DNA of 57,205 nt from assembly GCA_945865325.1 (NCBI GenBank), contig CAMBFA010000005.1, forward strand, positions 1-57,205, given 5' to 3'. Of the stretch, positions 1 to 8,962 are shown in pieces (positions within the stretch are counted from its first letter, which is position 1; each line of letters begins with the position of its first letter). Source of the DNA: Candidatus Kuenenia stuttgartensis (GTDB lineage: Bacteria; Planctomycetota; Planctomycetia; Pirellulales; UBA1268). Below the pieces are notes generated by a model that was given only the letters and a program-made list of their open reading frames with translations, searched no databases and was not told where the DNA came from. The position numbers were made by a program, and so were the translations under genes.

Positions 1-2
1 TC

Positions 3-146
3 GGCCACGTCACGCCGTTTCTCCTTGTCGAGCCCGAGAGCGTCACGCTCTTCGCCGGCGCAGCCTCGAGCGCGTCGTGGGATCGCAACCGGATCGTCCG
101 GGTGCCATTGTCGGCACCCCAACGGCAGCGCCTCGGCCACCGATAG
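3..146 (+). CDS. 3' end of an unidentified protein, cut by the window edge
   Basis: An open frame enters from the left edge and stops at TAG 144-146. Its 47 residues contain a protein-like stretch (LLVEPESVTLFAGAA, then SWDRNRIVRVPL) with alternating hydrophobic residues as in beta strands. The other frames here are Arg/Ser/Pro-rich and look like GC-driven noise. I do not recognise the family and no function can be given. Two minus-strand frames are also open to the edge but read as low-complexity, so the plus-strand reading is preferred only weakly. Confidence 0.3.
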   Translation, partial: GHVTPFLLVEPESVTLFAGAASSASWDRNRIVRVPLSAPQRQRLGHR

Positions 147-335
147 CCCCAGCGGCTCGTCGCCGGGACCGACCGAAGCGCCGCGGCGACGTGCAGAACA
201 ACCGATCGGCCCCTTTTCCCGCGGAGTCGCATCAGGGCCTCGCGTGGCAACCACCATGCCCCGTGCTTAGAATTAAACATGGGGTCCTGAATCGACTTCT
301 CGGTACACCGAACGACCTTTCGGAAGGAGGACGCG

Positions 336-629
336 ATGGTGAGAGCGATCAACGTCTTCGTGCTCGGATGCCTGTTGTTTTGCGTTGGAACCGTCACCCT
401 GTTCCTCGTCTCATGGGCCGTCGCCGCGGCCGGCGGCGGCGATCTGGTGACCCCGCTCGTCGCGGTCGGGCTTGCGATTCTGATGCCCTGTTCGTTCCTC
501 GCCGCGGGAATGGTCTTCCCAGGGCCGCCTCGTCCGCAATTCGAACTGGTCGCGTGTCCGTCTTGTGGATCGACAACCGCGTTTGTCATTCGCAATGCAC
601 CGGGTGTTCCGCAAGGGCCCCACGGTTGA
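336..629 (+). CDS. small membrane protein with a C-terminal CxxC
   Basis: A 97-residue protein. The ATG follows a strong Shine-Dalgarno (GGAAGGAGG, about 6 nt upstream). Two hydrophobic segments at about residues 6-28 and 38-60 should span the membrane. After them comes a CPSCGS motif near residue 74, which looks like half of a zinc ribbon. A possible -10 (TAGAAT, 268-273) lies upstream. I know no family for it; the strong ribosome binding site and amphipathic layout support a real gene. It is separated by 191 bp from the RDD gene downstream, so it is probably transcribed on its own. Confidence 0.55.
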   Translation: MVRAINVFVLGCLLFCVGTVTLFLVSWAVAAAGGGDLVTPLVAVGLAILMPCSFLAAGMVFPGPPRPQFELVACPSCGSTTAFVIRNAPGVPQGPHG

Positions 630-820
630 TCCTCGAGCTGACATCCTCCGGCGTGAGGGCTCGTGGCAGAGGGCGCACTTCCTGACGCGAACAGGCCGTA
701 ACCCAAGTCGTTTTCTGTGTCTCTGAGCGTCTGATCATCAGCCAACGAAGGCCCGCGACCACAGCGCCCCGGACGCGCTCACCAGCCGATTTCCTTCTCC
801 CCAAAACCCTGGATTCTGCC

Positions 821-1378
821 ATGTCGCTAAACCCCTACGCGGCGCCGATGTCGAATGACGACAACCCAGGCATGACGGATGCCGGAGGCGATGTCCTGGC
901 GGACCGTGGCACGCGCTTTGTCGCGTCGTTCGTGGACGGACTCCTCGTCATGGCGATCGTCTTGCCGATCGGCTATGCCACCGGGTTCTACACCCGGGCC
1001 GCGGTCCAGCAAGTCGGGTTCGCCGAGCACGTGGCCATGTCGGCGCTCGGAGCCGTCGCCATGCTGGCGGTGAACGGATATCTGCTGGCCAATCGCGGCC
1101 AGACCGTCGGCAAGATGCTCAACAAGATCCGCATTGTCGACGCCCAAACCGGCTCCCGTCTCCCCTTCGTCAGGGTGTTTGTCTATCGCTCACTGTGGCT
1201 GATTCCACTGGTCGTGATCGCAGCTCTCATTCCCGGCCAAGTCGACGACATCCTGATCAACCTCGTGTCGCTGGTCGATGCGCTGTTCATCTTCGGAAAG
1301 CAACGCCGCTGCCTGCATGACTACATCGCTGGCTCGAAGGTCGTCCGCGTCATCCAGCCGCCCACCATTCCCACCTGA
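821..1378 (+). CDS. RDD family membrane protein
   Basis: A 185-residue integral membrane protein. Predicted membrane segments lie near residues 36-58, 71-91 and 122-140, with a possible fourth at 145-158. The RDD-family signatures are visible: R32 and D39 at the start of the first helix (TRFVASFVDG), then the GQTVGKMLNKIRIVD block at 93-107, and the closing LHDYIAGSKVV at 165-175. RDD proteins are of mostly unknown function; some have been linked to ion transport. A disordered Asn/Asp-rich N-terminus precedes the domain. The next gene starts 25 nt downstream, so the two may be co-transcribed. Confidence 0.8.
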   Translation: MSLNPYAAPMSNDDNPGMTDAGGDVLADRGTRFVASFVDGLLVMAIVLPIGYATGFYTRAAVQQVGFAEHVAMSALGAVAMLAVNGYLLANRGQTVGKMLNKIRIVDAQTGSRLPFVRVFVYRSLWLIPLVVIAALIPGQVDDILINLVSLVDALFIFGKQRRCLHDYIAGSKVVRVIQPPTIPT

Positions 1379-1403
1379 GTGCGTCTCCCGACGCCATGCT
1401 CCC

Positions 1404-2057
1404 ATGATCAACCGCTGGCTGCGCTTCGTCTCCTCCATCCTCGCCCTCATGCTCGGCGTGGGTGCCATCGCCGTGGTCTGCTATCCCCCGATCCGCATCG
1501 ACACCGACCGGGATGCCTCTGGGCACGTGATCAAGCAGTTCGAGTCCCCGGCCAACATGACGACCCCATTCACGGTCGTCTTCACGGCTGCCTGCGGACT
1601 CCTCCTCTACGCCATCAATGGCTACCGGATCACGAAGCTCTCCGCTGCGGGTGTCGTTGCCGACGCGGCCCCGACGGCTGGCGACCGCGCGCAGAACTAC
1701 TATTCGACCGAATCCCCAGACGCCGCCATGGCGACCGACGCCGTCAACAGCGACTCCCCGGCGCCCACCGCCACACCGAGCCGGGTGATCACCACCCACG
1801 GAGAGTCGTGGTCGGTGTACGAGCTCACCGATGTGCCGTTTTCCGTGATCGCCGCAGCGATCCGGCGGTGGCCGGCACAGACGCAATCCCCCGCGAGCTT
1901 CGGGGGATTCGAGTTCGCCACACGCAGGCAGGGGAGCGGAAGCCATCCGTGGATCGTCAAGTTCAACGGATGCCCGCCGATCAAAATTCCGTTCGGCAAT
2001 AGGCAAGGAGCGGAAGCTGCAGACGGCCAACGCCCTTCAGCTGATGCGGTGAAATGA
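1404..2057 (+). CDS. hypothetical membrane protein
   Basis: A 217-residue protein. I chose the ATG at 1404 because the hydrophobic sequence starts there; a longer reading adds 42 Ser/Arg-rich residues. Two membrane segments are predicted at residues 7-29 and 54-72, giving a short hairpin. They are followed by a soluble tail of about 140 residues with a folded-looking part (WSVYELTDVPFSVIAAAIRRW and onward). No known family is recognised. It sits 25 nt after the RDD protein on the same strand, and its role is probably membrane-associated; nothing more specific can be said. Confidence 0.6.
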   Translation: MINRWLRFVSSILALMLGVGAIAVVCYPPIRIDTDRDASGHVIKQFESPANMTTPFTVVFTAACGLLLYAINGYRITKLSAAGVVADAAPTAGDRAQNYYSTESPDAAMATDAVNSDSPAPTATPSRVITTHGESWSVYELTDVPFSVIAAAIRRWPAQTQSPASFGGFEFATRRQGSGSHPWIVKFNGCPPIKIPFGNRQGAEAADGQRPSADAVK

Positions 2058-2214
2058 GCCCCGTGCCGGCCACGTTGGGTGTGGAATGCCCTACCACGCT
2101 CTTGACACCTTCCCCGCCATGACCACCCCCATCGAAGCACTTCTCGTGGTCTTCGAGATCTACTCGCCTGGGCGGATCCGGGCATCCTGATCGGGCGCAG
2201 AAGCCCCGCGGCCG

Positions 2215-3048
2215 TTACCGCGCCGCGTTCACGAGGTCGGCAATGTAGCGCTCCACCCCCTTGGCGACTCCTTCCGGGCCCTCCGCCGCGAGCTCCCCAA
2301 CACGGCGGACCAGCGCCGAGCCGACGATCGTGCCGTCGGCCACGCTCGAGAGGAGCTTGACTTGCTCCGGCGTGCTGACGCCAAAGCCGACGAGCACCGG
2401 CACGTCGGTCTTCGTCCGCAGCCACGTCACCCGTTCGACAAGCCCCGCGGGGAGATCGGTGCGGGCCCCCGTCACGCCGGCGACACTCACGCAGTAGAGG
2501 AAGCCGGTGGAACGACGGGCGATCTCGGCGGCGCGCTCCGGCGGCGTCGTCGGCGTCACGAGGCGCACCAGCGCCAGATTTGCCCCCTTACAGGTGGCAT
2601 CGAGAACGTCCGATTCCTCGAGGGGCAGATCGGGGACGACAAGCCCCACCAGCCCCGCTGCCGCGGCGTCGTCGACGAAGCGGTCGATCCCGCGCCGGTA
2701 AATGATCGAATAGCTCACCATCGCCAGGATCGGCATCTTCACCCGGCCCGTCGCCTTTCGCACCATCGCGAAAAACTTTTCGAGCGTGAATCCCGCGGCG
2801 AGGGCCCGCGTGTAGGAGGCCTGGATGACCGGCCCGTCGGCGATCGGATCGCTGTAGGGCACCCCCAGTTCGCAGATGGCAGCCCCCGCCCGGTCGAGCG
2901 CTTCGAGAACAGCGAGCGTGGTGTCGAGATCAGGGTCGCCGGCGGTCACGAACGGGGCGAGGGCCTTGCGGCCGTCCTTGGCGAGGGCCGCAAACGTCTC
3001 GGACAATGGCTTCGAGACCTGGCTTTTTGGGGCGTGGTGGCTGGTCAT
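2215..3048 (-). CDS. trpA: tryptophan synthase alpha chain
   Basis: TrpA cleaves indole-3-glycerol phosphate to indole and glyceraldehyde-3-phosphate; the indole passes to TrpB through the alpha2-beta2 tunnel. The 277-residue length fits the family. The catalytic pair is present as E60 in [10 protein letters not shown] and D71 in IADGP (E49 and D60 in E. coli). The phosphate-binding GFGVSTPEQ and GSALV motifs follow near the C-terminus. The ATG at 3048 overlaps the trpB stop as ATGA, indicating translational coupling; an upstream in-frame ATG would lie inside trpB and is rejected. The other trp genes are not in the window. Confidence 0.97.
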   Translation of the reverse strand: MTSHHAPKSQVSKPLSETFAALAKDGRKALAPFVTAGDPDLDTTLAVLEALDRAGAAICELGVPYSDPIADGPVIQASYTRALAAGFTLEKFFAMVRKATGRVKMPILAMVSYSIIYRRGIDRFVDDAAAAGLVGLVVPDLPLEESDVLDATCKGANLALVRLVTPTTPPERAAEIARRSTGFLYCVSVAGVTGARTDLPAGLVERVTWLRTKTDVPVLVGFGVSTPEQVKLLSSVADGTIVGSALVRRVGELAAEGPEGVAKGVERYIADLVNAAR

Positions 3049-4292
3049 GCGTGGGCCCCTCCATTCTCGATGGATCGCAGCCGGGCGATCTCCGCGGAGT
3101 CCTTGTCGCCGCGGCCGGAGAGGCAAACAACGATGACTTCCTCCTTCGGCCGGCGGGCTGCCTCCTTCACCGCCCAGGCGAGGGCATGCGATGTCTCGAG
3201 CGCGGGGAGGATCCCCTCACGCCGGGCCACCAGATCGAAGGCGTCGAGCGCCTCGGCATCGGTGACGCTCGTGTATTCGACGCGCTTCGTGTCGTGCCAC
3301 CAGGCATGCTCGGGGCCGACGCCGGGATAGTCGAGCCCCGCTGACACCGAATGGACGTCGGCCGTCTGACCGTCGGGATCCTGGAGCACATAGGAGAGGC
3401 TCCCATGGAGGATGCCGGCGTTCCCGTAAGAGAGACTGGCGGCATGGTCGCCGGGCTTGGGTGACCTGCCGCCGGCCTCGACGCCAACGAGGCGAATCCC
3501 CTTGTGCTCGACCAGGGGATAAAACATTCCGGCGGCGTTGCTGCCGCCACCGACACAGGCGACGACGCAGTCGGGATCGCGACCGAGCTCTTGCTGACAG
3601 AAGCGAAGAGTTTCCTGGCCGATCACCGACTGGAAATCGCGGGTGATCCGCGGGAAAGGGTGGGGCCCGACGACCGAGCCGATGATGTAGTGGGTCGTCT
3701 CCACCGAGCCCATCCAGTCGCGCATCGCCTCGTTGATCGCGTCGCGGAGGGTGCGGGAGCCGCTCTCCACCGGCCGGACCTCCGCCCCCATCATCCGCAT
3801 GCTGCGGACATTCGGCTCCTGCCGACGAACGTCCTCCGCGCCCATGTAGACGACGCAGTCGAGGCCGAAGCGGGCGCAGGCCGTGGCGGTGGCCACGCCA
3901 TGCTGGCCGGCGCCAGTTTCGGCGATGATCCGCTTCTTGCCCATCCGCATCGCCAGCAATCCCTGCCCGAGCGTGTTGTTGATCTTGTGAGCGCCGGTGT
4001 GGCTCAAATCCTCCCGCTTGAACCAAATCTGGGCCCCGCCGGCGTATTCGGTGAGCCGCTTGGCGAAGAGGAGGGGGAGAGGGCGGCCGACGAAGGCAAC
4101 GAGAAGCTGGTCGAGCTCGGCCTGAAAGCTTGGATCGGCCCGGGACTCGTCGTAGGCGGCCTGGAGCTGATCGAGCGCGGCCGAGAGCGTCTCGGGGACA
4201 TAGCGGCCACCGAACCGGCCGAAACGGCCATGGGCGTCGGGAACCTGCGAGATGCCACCGGCAGGGAGCGGGGGGGAGAGCGGGGAAGGCAT
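3045..4292 (-). CDS. trpB: tryptophan synthase beta chain
   Basis: TrpB condenses indole with L-serine to give tryptophan, using pyridoxal phosphate. The protein has 415 residues. The PLP lysine is K103 in [13 protein letters not shown], and the glycine-rich phosphate loop [10 protein letters not shown] is present. The N-terminal [15 protein letters not shown] is the usual TrpB1 signature. The start at 4292 (MPSPLSPP) is preferred because upstream residues are unlike the family. The gene leads a trpBA pair with a 4-nt overlap and is divergent from mutM across 158 bp, where a TACAAT box reads toward trpB. Confidence 0.97.
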   Translation of the reverse strand: MPSPLSPPLPAGGISQVPDAHGRFGRFGGRYVPETLSAALDQLQAAYDESRADPSFQAELDQLLVAFVGRPLPLLFAKRLTEYAGGAQIWFKREDLSHTGAHKINNTLGQGLLAMRMGKKRIIAETGAGQHGVATATACARFGLDCVVYMGAEDVRRQEPNVRSMRMMGAEVRPVESGSRTLRDAINEAMRDWMGSVETTHYIIGSVVGPHPFPRITRDFQSVIGQETLRFCQQELGRDPDCVVACVGGGSNAAGMFYPLVEHKGIRLVGVEAGGRSPKPGDHAASLSYGNAGILHGSLSYVLQDPDGQTADVHSVSAGLDYPGVGPEHAWWHDTKRVEYTSVTDAEALDAFDLVARREGILPALETSHALAWAVKEAARRPKEEVIVVCLSGRGDKDSAEIARLRSIENGGAHA

Positions 4293-4374
4293 CGGCGGAG
4301 GCTCCGGGAGACGCAGGGCAGCGGAAACGATCCAGCGGCATCGCCCGACGGGCCGCTGGCAACGCAAGCTTCCA

Positions 4375-4380
4375 ATTGTA
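4375..4380 (-). promoter_or_regulatory. candidate -10 box for trpBA
   Basis: On the minus strand this reads TACAAT, preceded by GGTGCGGC, 83 nt upstream of the trpB start. No good -35 is seen. The 14-base string around it (TGTAGCCGCACCGG on the plus strand) recurs exactly in the rpmF promoter at 51450-51463. A weak forward promoter toward mutM (TTGTAG-N16-TACCAT, 4376-4403) overlaps it, so divergent RNA polymerases could compete here. Confidence 0.35.
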
Positions 4381-4450
4381 GCCGCACCGGCAGGTGCTAC
4401 CATCCACCGCCGCAGGTGTGTTGCGGCAGGCCCGCCGCGAGGAGCTTCCC

Positions 4451-5398
4451 GTGCCCGAACTCCCCGAAGTCGAGACGATGGCCCGCGGCATCGCGGGGCT
4501 TTGCGGGGCCCGGATCGTCGCCGCCCGCTTCCCCCAGGGCCCCTGCCGTCCGCTGGCCATTGCTCCAGACCCTACCGAGATCGCGGCGCGGCTCGCCGGC
4601 CATCGAATCGTGTCGGTCGCTCGCTTCGGCAAGCGGGTGGCGATCGAAGTCGGCGGGGAGGAGTCAACCCCGCACTGGCTCGTCATCGAGCCGAGAATGA
4701 CCGGGCTCCTGCTCGTGGCCGAGCCGCCGACGCCGCAGCACGTGCGCATGGAGCTCGAGCTCGACACGGGGAAAGGCTCATCCGCGAGCCCACGCCACCA
4801 GCTCCTCTTTTGGGATCAGCGCGGCCTGGGGACGATCCGGCTGCTCGATGCGAAAGGGCTCGATCGGGCCTGCGGTGCTGCCAAGCTCGGCCCCGACGGG
4901 CTCGTTGTTACCGGCGACGATCTGGCGGAACGGCTGGGGGGATCAAAACGGGGGGTGAAGGTCGCACTGCTCGACCAGAAAGCGGTGGCCGGCATCGGCA
5001 ACATCTACGCCGCCGAGATTCTCCACCGGGCCGCGATCGACCCGCGCACCCCCTGCGACCGACTCTCCGCCGCGGCGTGGGAGGCCGTCGCGCGGGCCGC
5101 GCGGGAGATTCTCGCCAGCGCCGTGGCCCACGAGGGCTCGAGCATCGGCGACGAGCTCTATCGCACCGCCGACAACCGCAAGGGGGGATTCCAGATGCTC
5201 CACTGCGTCTACGGGCGCGCCGGCACCCCCTGCAAGACCTGCGGCGGAGCGATTCAAAGGATCGTCCAGGCCCAGCGTTCGACGTTTTTCTGTGCCACCT
5301 GCCAGCCCCGCCCCCGGAGCCCGACACGGCGAGGCCAGACGGCCAAACCACGGCGCAAGCCTCCGGCGACGTTGGTGCGGCGCGGCACGAAAGCGTAG
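4451..5398 (+). CDS. mutM: formamidopyrimidine-DNA glycosylase
   Basis: Fpg/MutM removes 8-oxoguanine and formamidopyrimidines and cuts the abasic site by beta,delta-elimination. The GTG at 4451 is chosen because the enzyme needs proline directly after the initiator Met: it gives [10 protein letters not shown] with the nucleophile P2 and catalytic E3. A GAGGAG ribosome site precedes it. K61 (K57 in E. coli Fpg) is present. The zinc finger is complete with C261, C264, C281 and C284, and the DNA-binding R276 lies between. The 315-residue length exceeds the usual 270 by a basic tail of about 30 residues after the zinc finger, which may add nonspecific DNA contacts (inference). Confidence 0.95.
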   Translation: MPELPEVETMARGIAGLCGARIVAARFPQGPCRPLAIAPDPTEIAARLAGHRIVSVARFGKRVAIEVGGEESTPHWLVIEPRMTGLLLVAEPPTPQHVRMELELDTGKGSSASPRHQLLFWDQRGLGTIRLLDAKGLDRACGAAKLGPDGLVVTGDDLAERLGGSKRGVKVALLDQKAVAGIGNIYAAEILHRAAIDPRTPCDRLSAAAWEAVARAAREILASAVAHEGSSIGDELYRTADNRKGGFQMLHCVYGRAGTPCKTCGGAIQRIVQAQRSTFFCATCQPRPRSPTRRGQTAKPRRKPPATLVRRGTKA

Positions 5399-5453
5399 TC
5401 TTTTCAGGATCGGCGTCGGTGCCGAAGCCAGTGAACTCGAAGGAGCCCAGCCG

Positions 5454-6491
5454 ATGCCACGCCATCCCCTCCGCCGTTCGATCAGCCGCCGCGGTTTCCT
5501 CGCCACGTCCGGCAGACTCGTCGCAGCCCCGTCGCTCCTCGGGGGTGCCGGCCTCCTCGCCGGCCCGACGCTCCTCCGCGCCGCCGAGCCGTCGGCGGCG
5601 AGCACCGCCGAGACGCTTGCCCAGGCCCTCCATGCCTCGCTCTCGCCGAGCCAGCGGGAGAAAGTCTGCTTCGACTGGGACTACATCCACCCGAAGTTCG
5701 GCCTCTTGCGGTCGCGCGTCGGCAACAACTGGAATGCCACCGAGCCCGAATTGAAGAGCGGCTTCTACACCCAGGAGCAAAAGGGGCTCGCCCGGGAGAT
5801 CTTTGAGCAACTCATCCATCCGCAGTGGCACGCCCGCTTCGACAAGCAGATGGAGGACGACTGCGGCGGTTTCGGCCACTCCCAGTCGATCGCCATGCTC
5901 GGGGAGCCGGGAAGCGGAAAATTTCAGTTTCTCCTCACCGGCCGCCACATGACGCTCCGCTGCGACGGCGACTCCGAAGAGCATGTGGCCTTCGCCGGCC
6001 CGATCTTCTACGGCCACGACACCGGCGCCTTCAACGAGCCGGCCGACCACGAGGGAAACGTCTTCTGGTCGCAGGCCGTTGCCGCCAACAAACTCGCCAC
6101 AATGCTCGACGGGAAGCAGCGTGAGGCGGCGCTGGTGGCGAAGACTCCGGCGGAGAATGCCGTCGGCTTCCGGGGCGACGCGCGCATCGACGGCCTGGCG
6201 GTCGCGGAGATGTCGCCCGATCAGCGCGGAGAACTCGAACGCGTGCTCGGTCTCCTGCTCGAGCCGTTCCGCGACACCGATCGGGCCGAGGCCCGCACCT
6301 GCCTGGCCGCGCAGGGGGGCCTCGATCGCTGCCGCCTGGCGTTCTTCCGCGATGCCGACATCGGCAACGACGGCGTGTGGGACAACTGGCGTCTCGAAGG
6401 GCCGTCGTTTGTCTGGCATTACCGCGGCGCACCGCATGTGCATGTGTGGGTGAACATCGCCGACACGCCGACCGTCGCCACCAACGCCTGA
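5454..6491 (+). CDS. Tat-exported DUF3500 family protein
   Basis: A 345-residue protein. A twin-arginine signal (SRRGFLATS, residues 11-19) precedes a hydrophobic stretch and a likely cleavage site near A43-A44, so it should be exported folded. The body matches the DUF3500 pattern I know: a GFGHSQSIAM segment, the central FLLTGRHMTLR block, then a PIFYGHD motif, and a C-terminal FVWHYRGAPHVHVWVNI. Conserved His and Asp residues hint at a metal site, but no activity is established for the family. It lies 55 nt after mutM and 22 nt before thiO on the same strand. Confidence 0.75.
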   Translation: MPRHPLRRSISRRGFLATSGRLVAAPSLLGGAGLLAGPTLLRAAEPSAASTAETLAQALHASLSPSQREKVCFDWDYIHPKFGLLRSRVGNNWNATEPELKSGFYTQEQKGLAREIFEQLIHPQWHARFDKQMEDDCGGFGHSQSIAMLGEPGSGKFQFLLTGRHMTLRCDGDSEEHVAFAGPIFYGHDTGAFNEPADHEGNVFWSQAVAANKLATMLDGKQREAALVAKTPAENAVGFRGDARIDGLAVAEMSPDQRGELERVLGLLLEPFRDTDRAEARTCLAAQGGLDRCRLAFFRDADIGNDGVWDNWRLEGPSFVWHYRGAPHVHVWVNIADTPTVATNA

Positions 6492-6513
6492 CCCGCTCCC
6501 CTCAACACGCACC

Positions 6514-7698
6514 ATGAACGACTGCTGCATCGTCGGTGGCGGGATCATTGGTCTCTCCCTCGCCAGGGAACTCGCCGGCCGCGGGGTGAAAGTCCGGGTC
6601 CTCGCGCGCGGCCGCGGCGCCGAAACCACCTCCTGGGCGGCGGCCGGGATCTTCCCGCCAAGCCCGCTCCATGCCGGGATCTTGCCCGCCGATGCCCTCA
6701 CCGCTTGGAGCGACAAGCTCCACCGCCTCTGGTCGGAGGATCTCCAGGCCGAGACCGGCATCGACAACGGCCTGCTCTCGAGCGGTGGCCTCTATCTGGC
6801 CCGCTCGGCCGCAGGCCTCGAGCGACTCCGGACTGACGCGACACGGTGGCGTGGCAGGGGAGCGGCTGCCGAACTCCTCGACGCGCAAGCAGTGTTGGAG
6901 TGCGAACCGGCGCTGGCTGGCGGCGCGGAGGCCGGCGAGATCCTCGGGGGAATGCTGCTCCGTGAAGAGATGCAGCTTCGCCCCTCACGCCATCTCGACG
7001 CCCTCGAGAGGTCGTGTCGGAATCGGGGAGTGGTCATCGAGGAGGCCGACGTCCGCCGGTTTGTCGTCAGGGGCGCGAGGGTGGAGCGGGCGGTGACCGC
7101 GACCGGCGAGATCAGCGCCGGCACCTGGGTGCTTGCGGCAGGCAGTTGGACCGGCGGCCTGGCCAGGACCTTCGGCCTTGCGCTCGACACCAGGCCGATC
7201 CGGGGGCAGATCGTCCTCCTTCGCCTCCCGAGTCCGCTGATCACACGGATCGTCAACCGCGACCTCGACTATCTCGTCCAGCGCCCCGACGGCCGGCTCC
7301 TCGTCGGCTCGACACTCGAAGATGTCGGCTTCGATCCGAACACGACCCCCGACACCGTCACCCGCCTCCTCGGTGTCGCCCGGTCGCTCCTCGGTGAGCT
7401 GCCGGGGAGCGTCGTGGAGCGATCCTGGGCGGGGCTCCGCCCGAGCAACGCCGACGGCCATCCGTCGATCGGCCCGATTCCCGACCTCGACAACGCCTTC
7501 CTATCCGCCGGCCACTTCCGCGCGGGCCTCCACCAGTCAACCGGCAGCGCCGTCCTCCTCGCCGATCTCATGACCGGCCACGCTCCCCACCTCGACCCGG
7601 CGCCGTTCGCCCCCGGCCGGGCCGCTCCGCCGGTCGGCTCCGTGCCCGCAGGGTCGACCGCCGACTATCTCGCCCGAACCGCGGCGGCCGGTGAATGA
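6514..7698 (+). CDS. thiO: FAD-dependent glycine oxidase (ThiO-like)
   Basis: A 394-residue FAD-dependent amine oxidase of the DAO fold. The dinucleotide-binding GxGxxG is G8-x-G10-x-x-G13. The SWAAAGIFPP segment near residue 45 and the C-terminal GLRPSNADGHPSIGPIPD with GHFRAGLHQ are typical of ThiO, which oxidises glycine to iminoacetate for the thiazole of thiamine. Sarcosine-oxidase-like or D-amino-acid oxidase activity cannot be excluded from sequence alone. No other thiamine gene is nearby. The gene follows the DUF3500 gene and converges on the ATPase gene with a 21-bp gap. Confidence 0.8.
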   Translation: MNDCCIVGGGIIGLSLARELAGRGVKVRVLARGRGAETTSWAAAGIFPPSPLHAGILPADALTAWSDKLHRLWSEDLQAETGIDNGLLSSGGLYLARSAAGLERLRTDATRWRGRGAAAELLDAQAVLECEPALAGGAEAGEILGGMLLREEMQLRPSRHLDALERSCRNRGVVIEEADVRRFVVRGARVERAVTATGEISAGTWVLAAGSWTGGLARTFGLALDTRPIRGQIVLLRLPSPLITRIVNRDLDYLVQRPDGRLLVGSTLEDVGFDPNTTPDTVTRLLGVARSLLGELPGSVVERSWAGLRPSNADGHPSIGPIPDLDNAFLSAGHFRAGLHQSTGSAVLLADLMTGHAPHLDPAPFAPGRAAPPVGSVPAGSTADYLARTAAAGE

Positions 7699-7719
7699 AG
7701 GCGGCTGACGCGATGCCCC

Positions 7720-8346
7720 TCACACCGCCTGCAGATCGAGCCGGCGGTGGATTGTCTCGATGTCGGCGGGCGTAAGCCGCCGACCGGCCGGCACGGTCGC
7801 CAGGTCGAGGAGGCGCACCAGCGCCGCCGGGATCCCCGCCGTGATCTCGTGGCAGGTCCGCACCATCTCGGGCCCGACGTCGCCCAGCCGGCTCTCTACG
7901 ATCCGGCGCGTATCGGCCAGGGTCAGCGGCGGGACGATCGCCCGCAGCCGGACGCGGGGGGCGATCCGGCTGTCGCGGCCGACGAGCGTCAGCAGGCGCC
8001 CACGCCCCGCCAGGACGACGCACCGGTCGCTCCCACCGCGCGTGCCGATGGCGGCGAGATCGTCGGGGGTGGCCAGATGGGCATCGTCGACGAGAAAAAT
8101 ATCGCCGATCGGCAGGTCTCGCTGGATCGCGTCCACCAGCGCCGCGACGGAGCGGATCGGTAGGCCCGCCGGTTGGCCGGCCCCGAGCTCGGCAGCCAGC
8201 GAAGCGAGGACGACGCTCGTCCCCACGCCAGCGGGGCCGCACAGCAGGACAACCCCAGCCGGCTTCTCAAGCGCGAAGCGGAGCCGGCCGAGCGCTGCCT
8301 CCTGGGCGGGCGTGAGGATCACCGGCACCGACCGGGTGACGACCAT
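7720..8346 (-). CDS. AAA-type ATPase with altered Walker A
   Basis: A 208-residue protein resembling the ExeA/MshM-type AAA domain. An N-terminal LTPAQEAALGRLRFAL leads into a P-loop region, GPAGVGTS (37-44), where the invariant lysine is replaced by T43. Walker B is intact (IFLVDDAH, D87-D88). A sensor-like segment (CVVLAGRG) and a C-terminal helical part (LTPADIETIHRRL) follow. Loss of the lysine should weaken or abolish ATP hydrolysis (established for the motif; its effect here is inference). A GTG at 8349 could also start translation. The gene follows the CpsD-like gene with almost no gap, so the two are coupled. Confidence 0.65.
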   Translation of the reverse strand: MVVTRSVPVILTPAQEAALGRLRFALEKPAGVVLLCGPAGVGTSVVLASLAAELGAGQPAGLPIRSVAALVDAIQRDLPIGDIFLVDDAHLATPDDLAAIGTRGGSDRCVVLAGRGRLLTLVGRDSRIAPRVRLRAIVPPLTLADTRRIVESRLGDVGPEMVRTCHEITAGIPAALVRLLDLATVPAGRRLTPADIETIHRRLDLQAV

Positions 8347-8350
8347 CACT

Positions 8351-8962
8351 TCACCCCGCGGCCAGGGCCGAGTCGAACGTCACCGCCTCGCCGATCACCG
8401 TCAGGCCGATCGCGGCTAGGGCATCGGCCCAGGCGGGGCAGGGGGGGGCAGCGGCGCGGCGAACGAGCACCGCCGCATCACATCCCAGCGCCGCACGCTC
8501 GACGGTCCGACGGCGCACCGGACCGGTCGTGAACCATGGCCCGGCATCGACCAGCACGATCTCGACCGCACGGGCCGCCTCCGCCTCGTCGAACGGCAGA
8601 AGAAGGGGGGCAAGGGCGTGAATCGCCACCGACCGGCCACGGCGCCGCAGGACCTCGGCCACGCCGTCGACGACGGTCGAGCGCCCCTCGCGCCGTTCCC
8701 CACCGGTGAAGGCGACGACCCTCCGGCCGTCTCGGGCCGCCGATTCAATCGCCTCCGCGAGGCTGTCCCATTCCTTCGGCACCCCCTCGAGGAGGCGAGC
8801 GACGACGGAGCGCTCGGCAGCGAAGGATTCCGCCGACGGCTGGGTGGACGGGGGTGTGGTCAACCTGATGAACGTTGACTCCGCAGGCTGTGGCTGGGCC
8901 GCCACCTTCGCTGAGCGCGGCGGCCGGGAGAGGAACGCTCGGTCGAGCCAGTCGAGGGTCAT
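8351..8962 (-). CDS. CpsD/tyrosine-kinase-like P-loop protein
   Basis: A 203-residue protein. About 60 disordered residues precede a P-loop fold: SLAEAIESAARDGRRVVAFTGGERREGRST contains the Walker A region, in which the lysine position of G-x4-G-K is R94. The Walker B-like strand is EIVLVDAGPW (134-143). This arrangement matches the cytoplasmic CpsD/CapB tyrosine-kinase-like ATPases and MinD relatives used in polysaccharide export. No tyrosine-rich tail is present. Its ATG overlaps the stop of the upstream membrane protein (ATGA), and its own stop lies 4 nt before the downstream ATPase ATG. The trio therefore looks like one functional unit of unknown purpose. Confidence 0.6.
   Translation of the reverse strand: MTLDWLDRAFLSRPPRSAKVAAQPQPAESTFIRLTTPPSTQPSAESFAAERSVVARLLEGVPKEWDSLAEAIESAARDGRRVVAFTGGERREGRSTVVDGVAEVLRRRGRSVAIHALAPLLLPFDEAEAARAVEIVLVDAGPWFTTGPVRRRTVERAALGCDAAVLVRRAAAPPCPAWADALAAIGLTVIGEAVTFDSALAAG

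Noticed and set aside
25-270. An 81-codon open frame near the left edge
   Set aside because: Ser/Arg/Pro-rich noise without a ribosome site; overlaps a more protein-like frame.
2119-2190. A 23-codon frame between the hypothetical membrane gene and trpA
   Set aside because: Very short, no ribosome site, no recognisable family.
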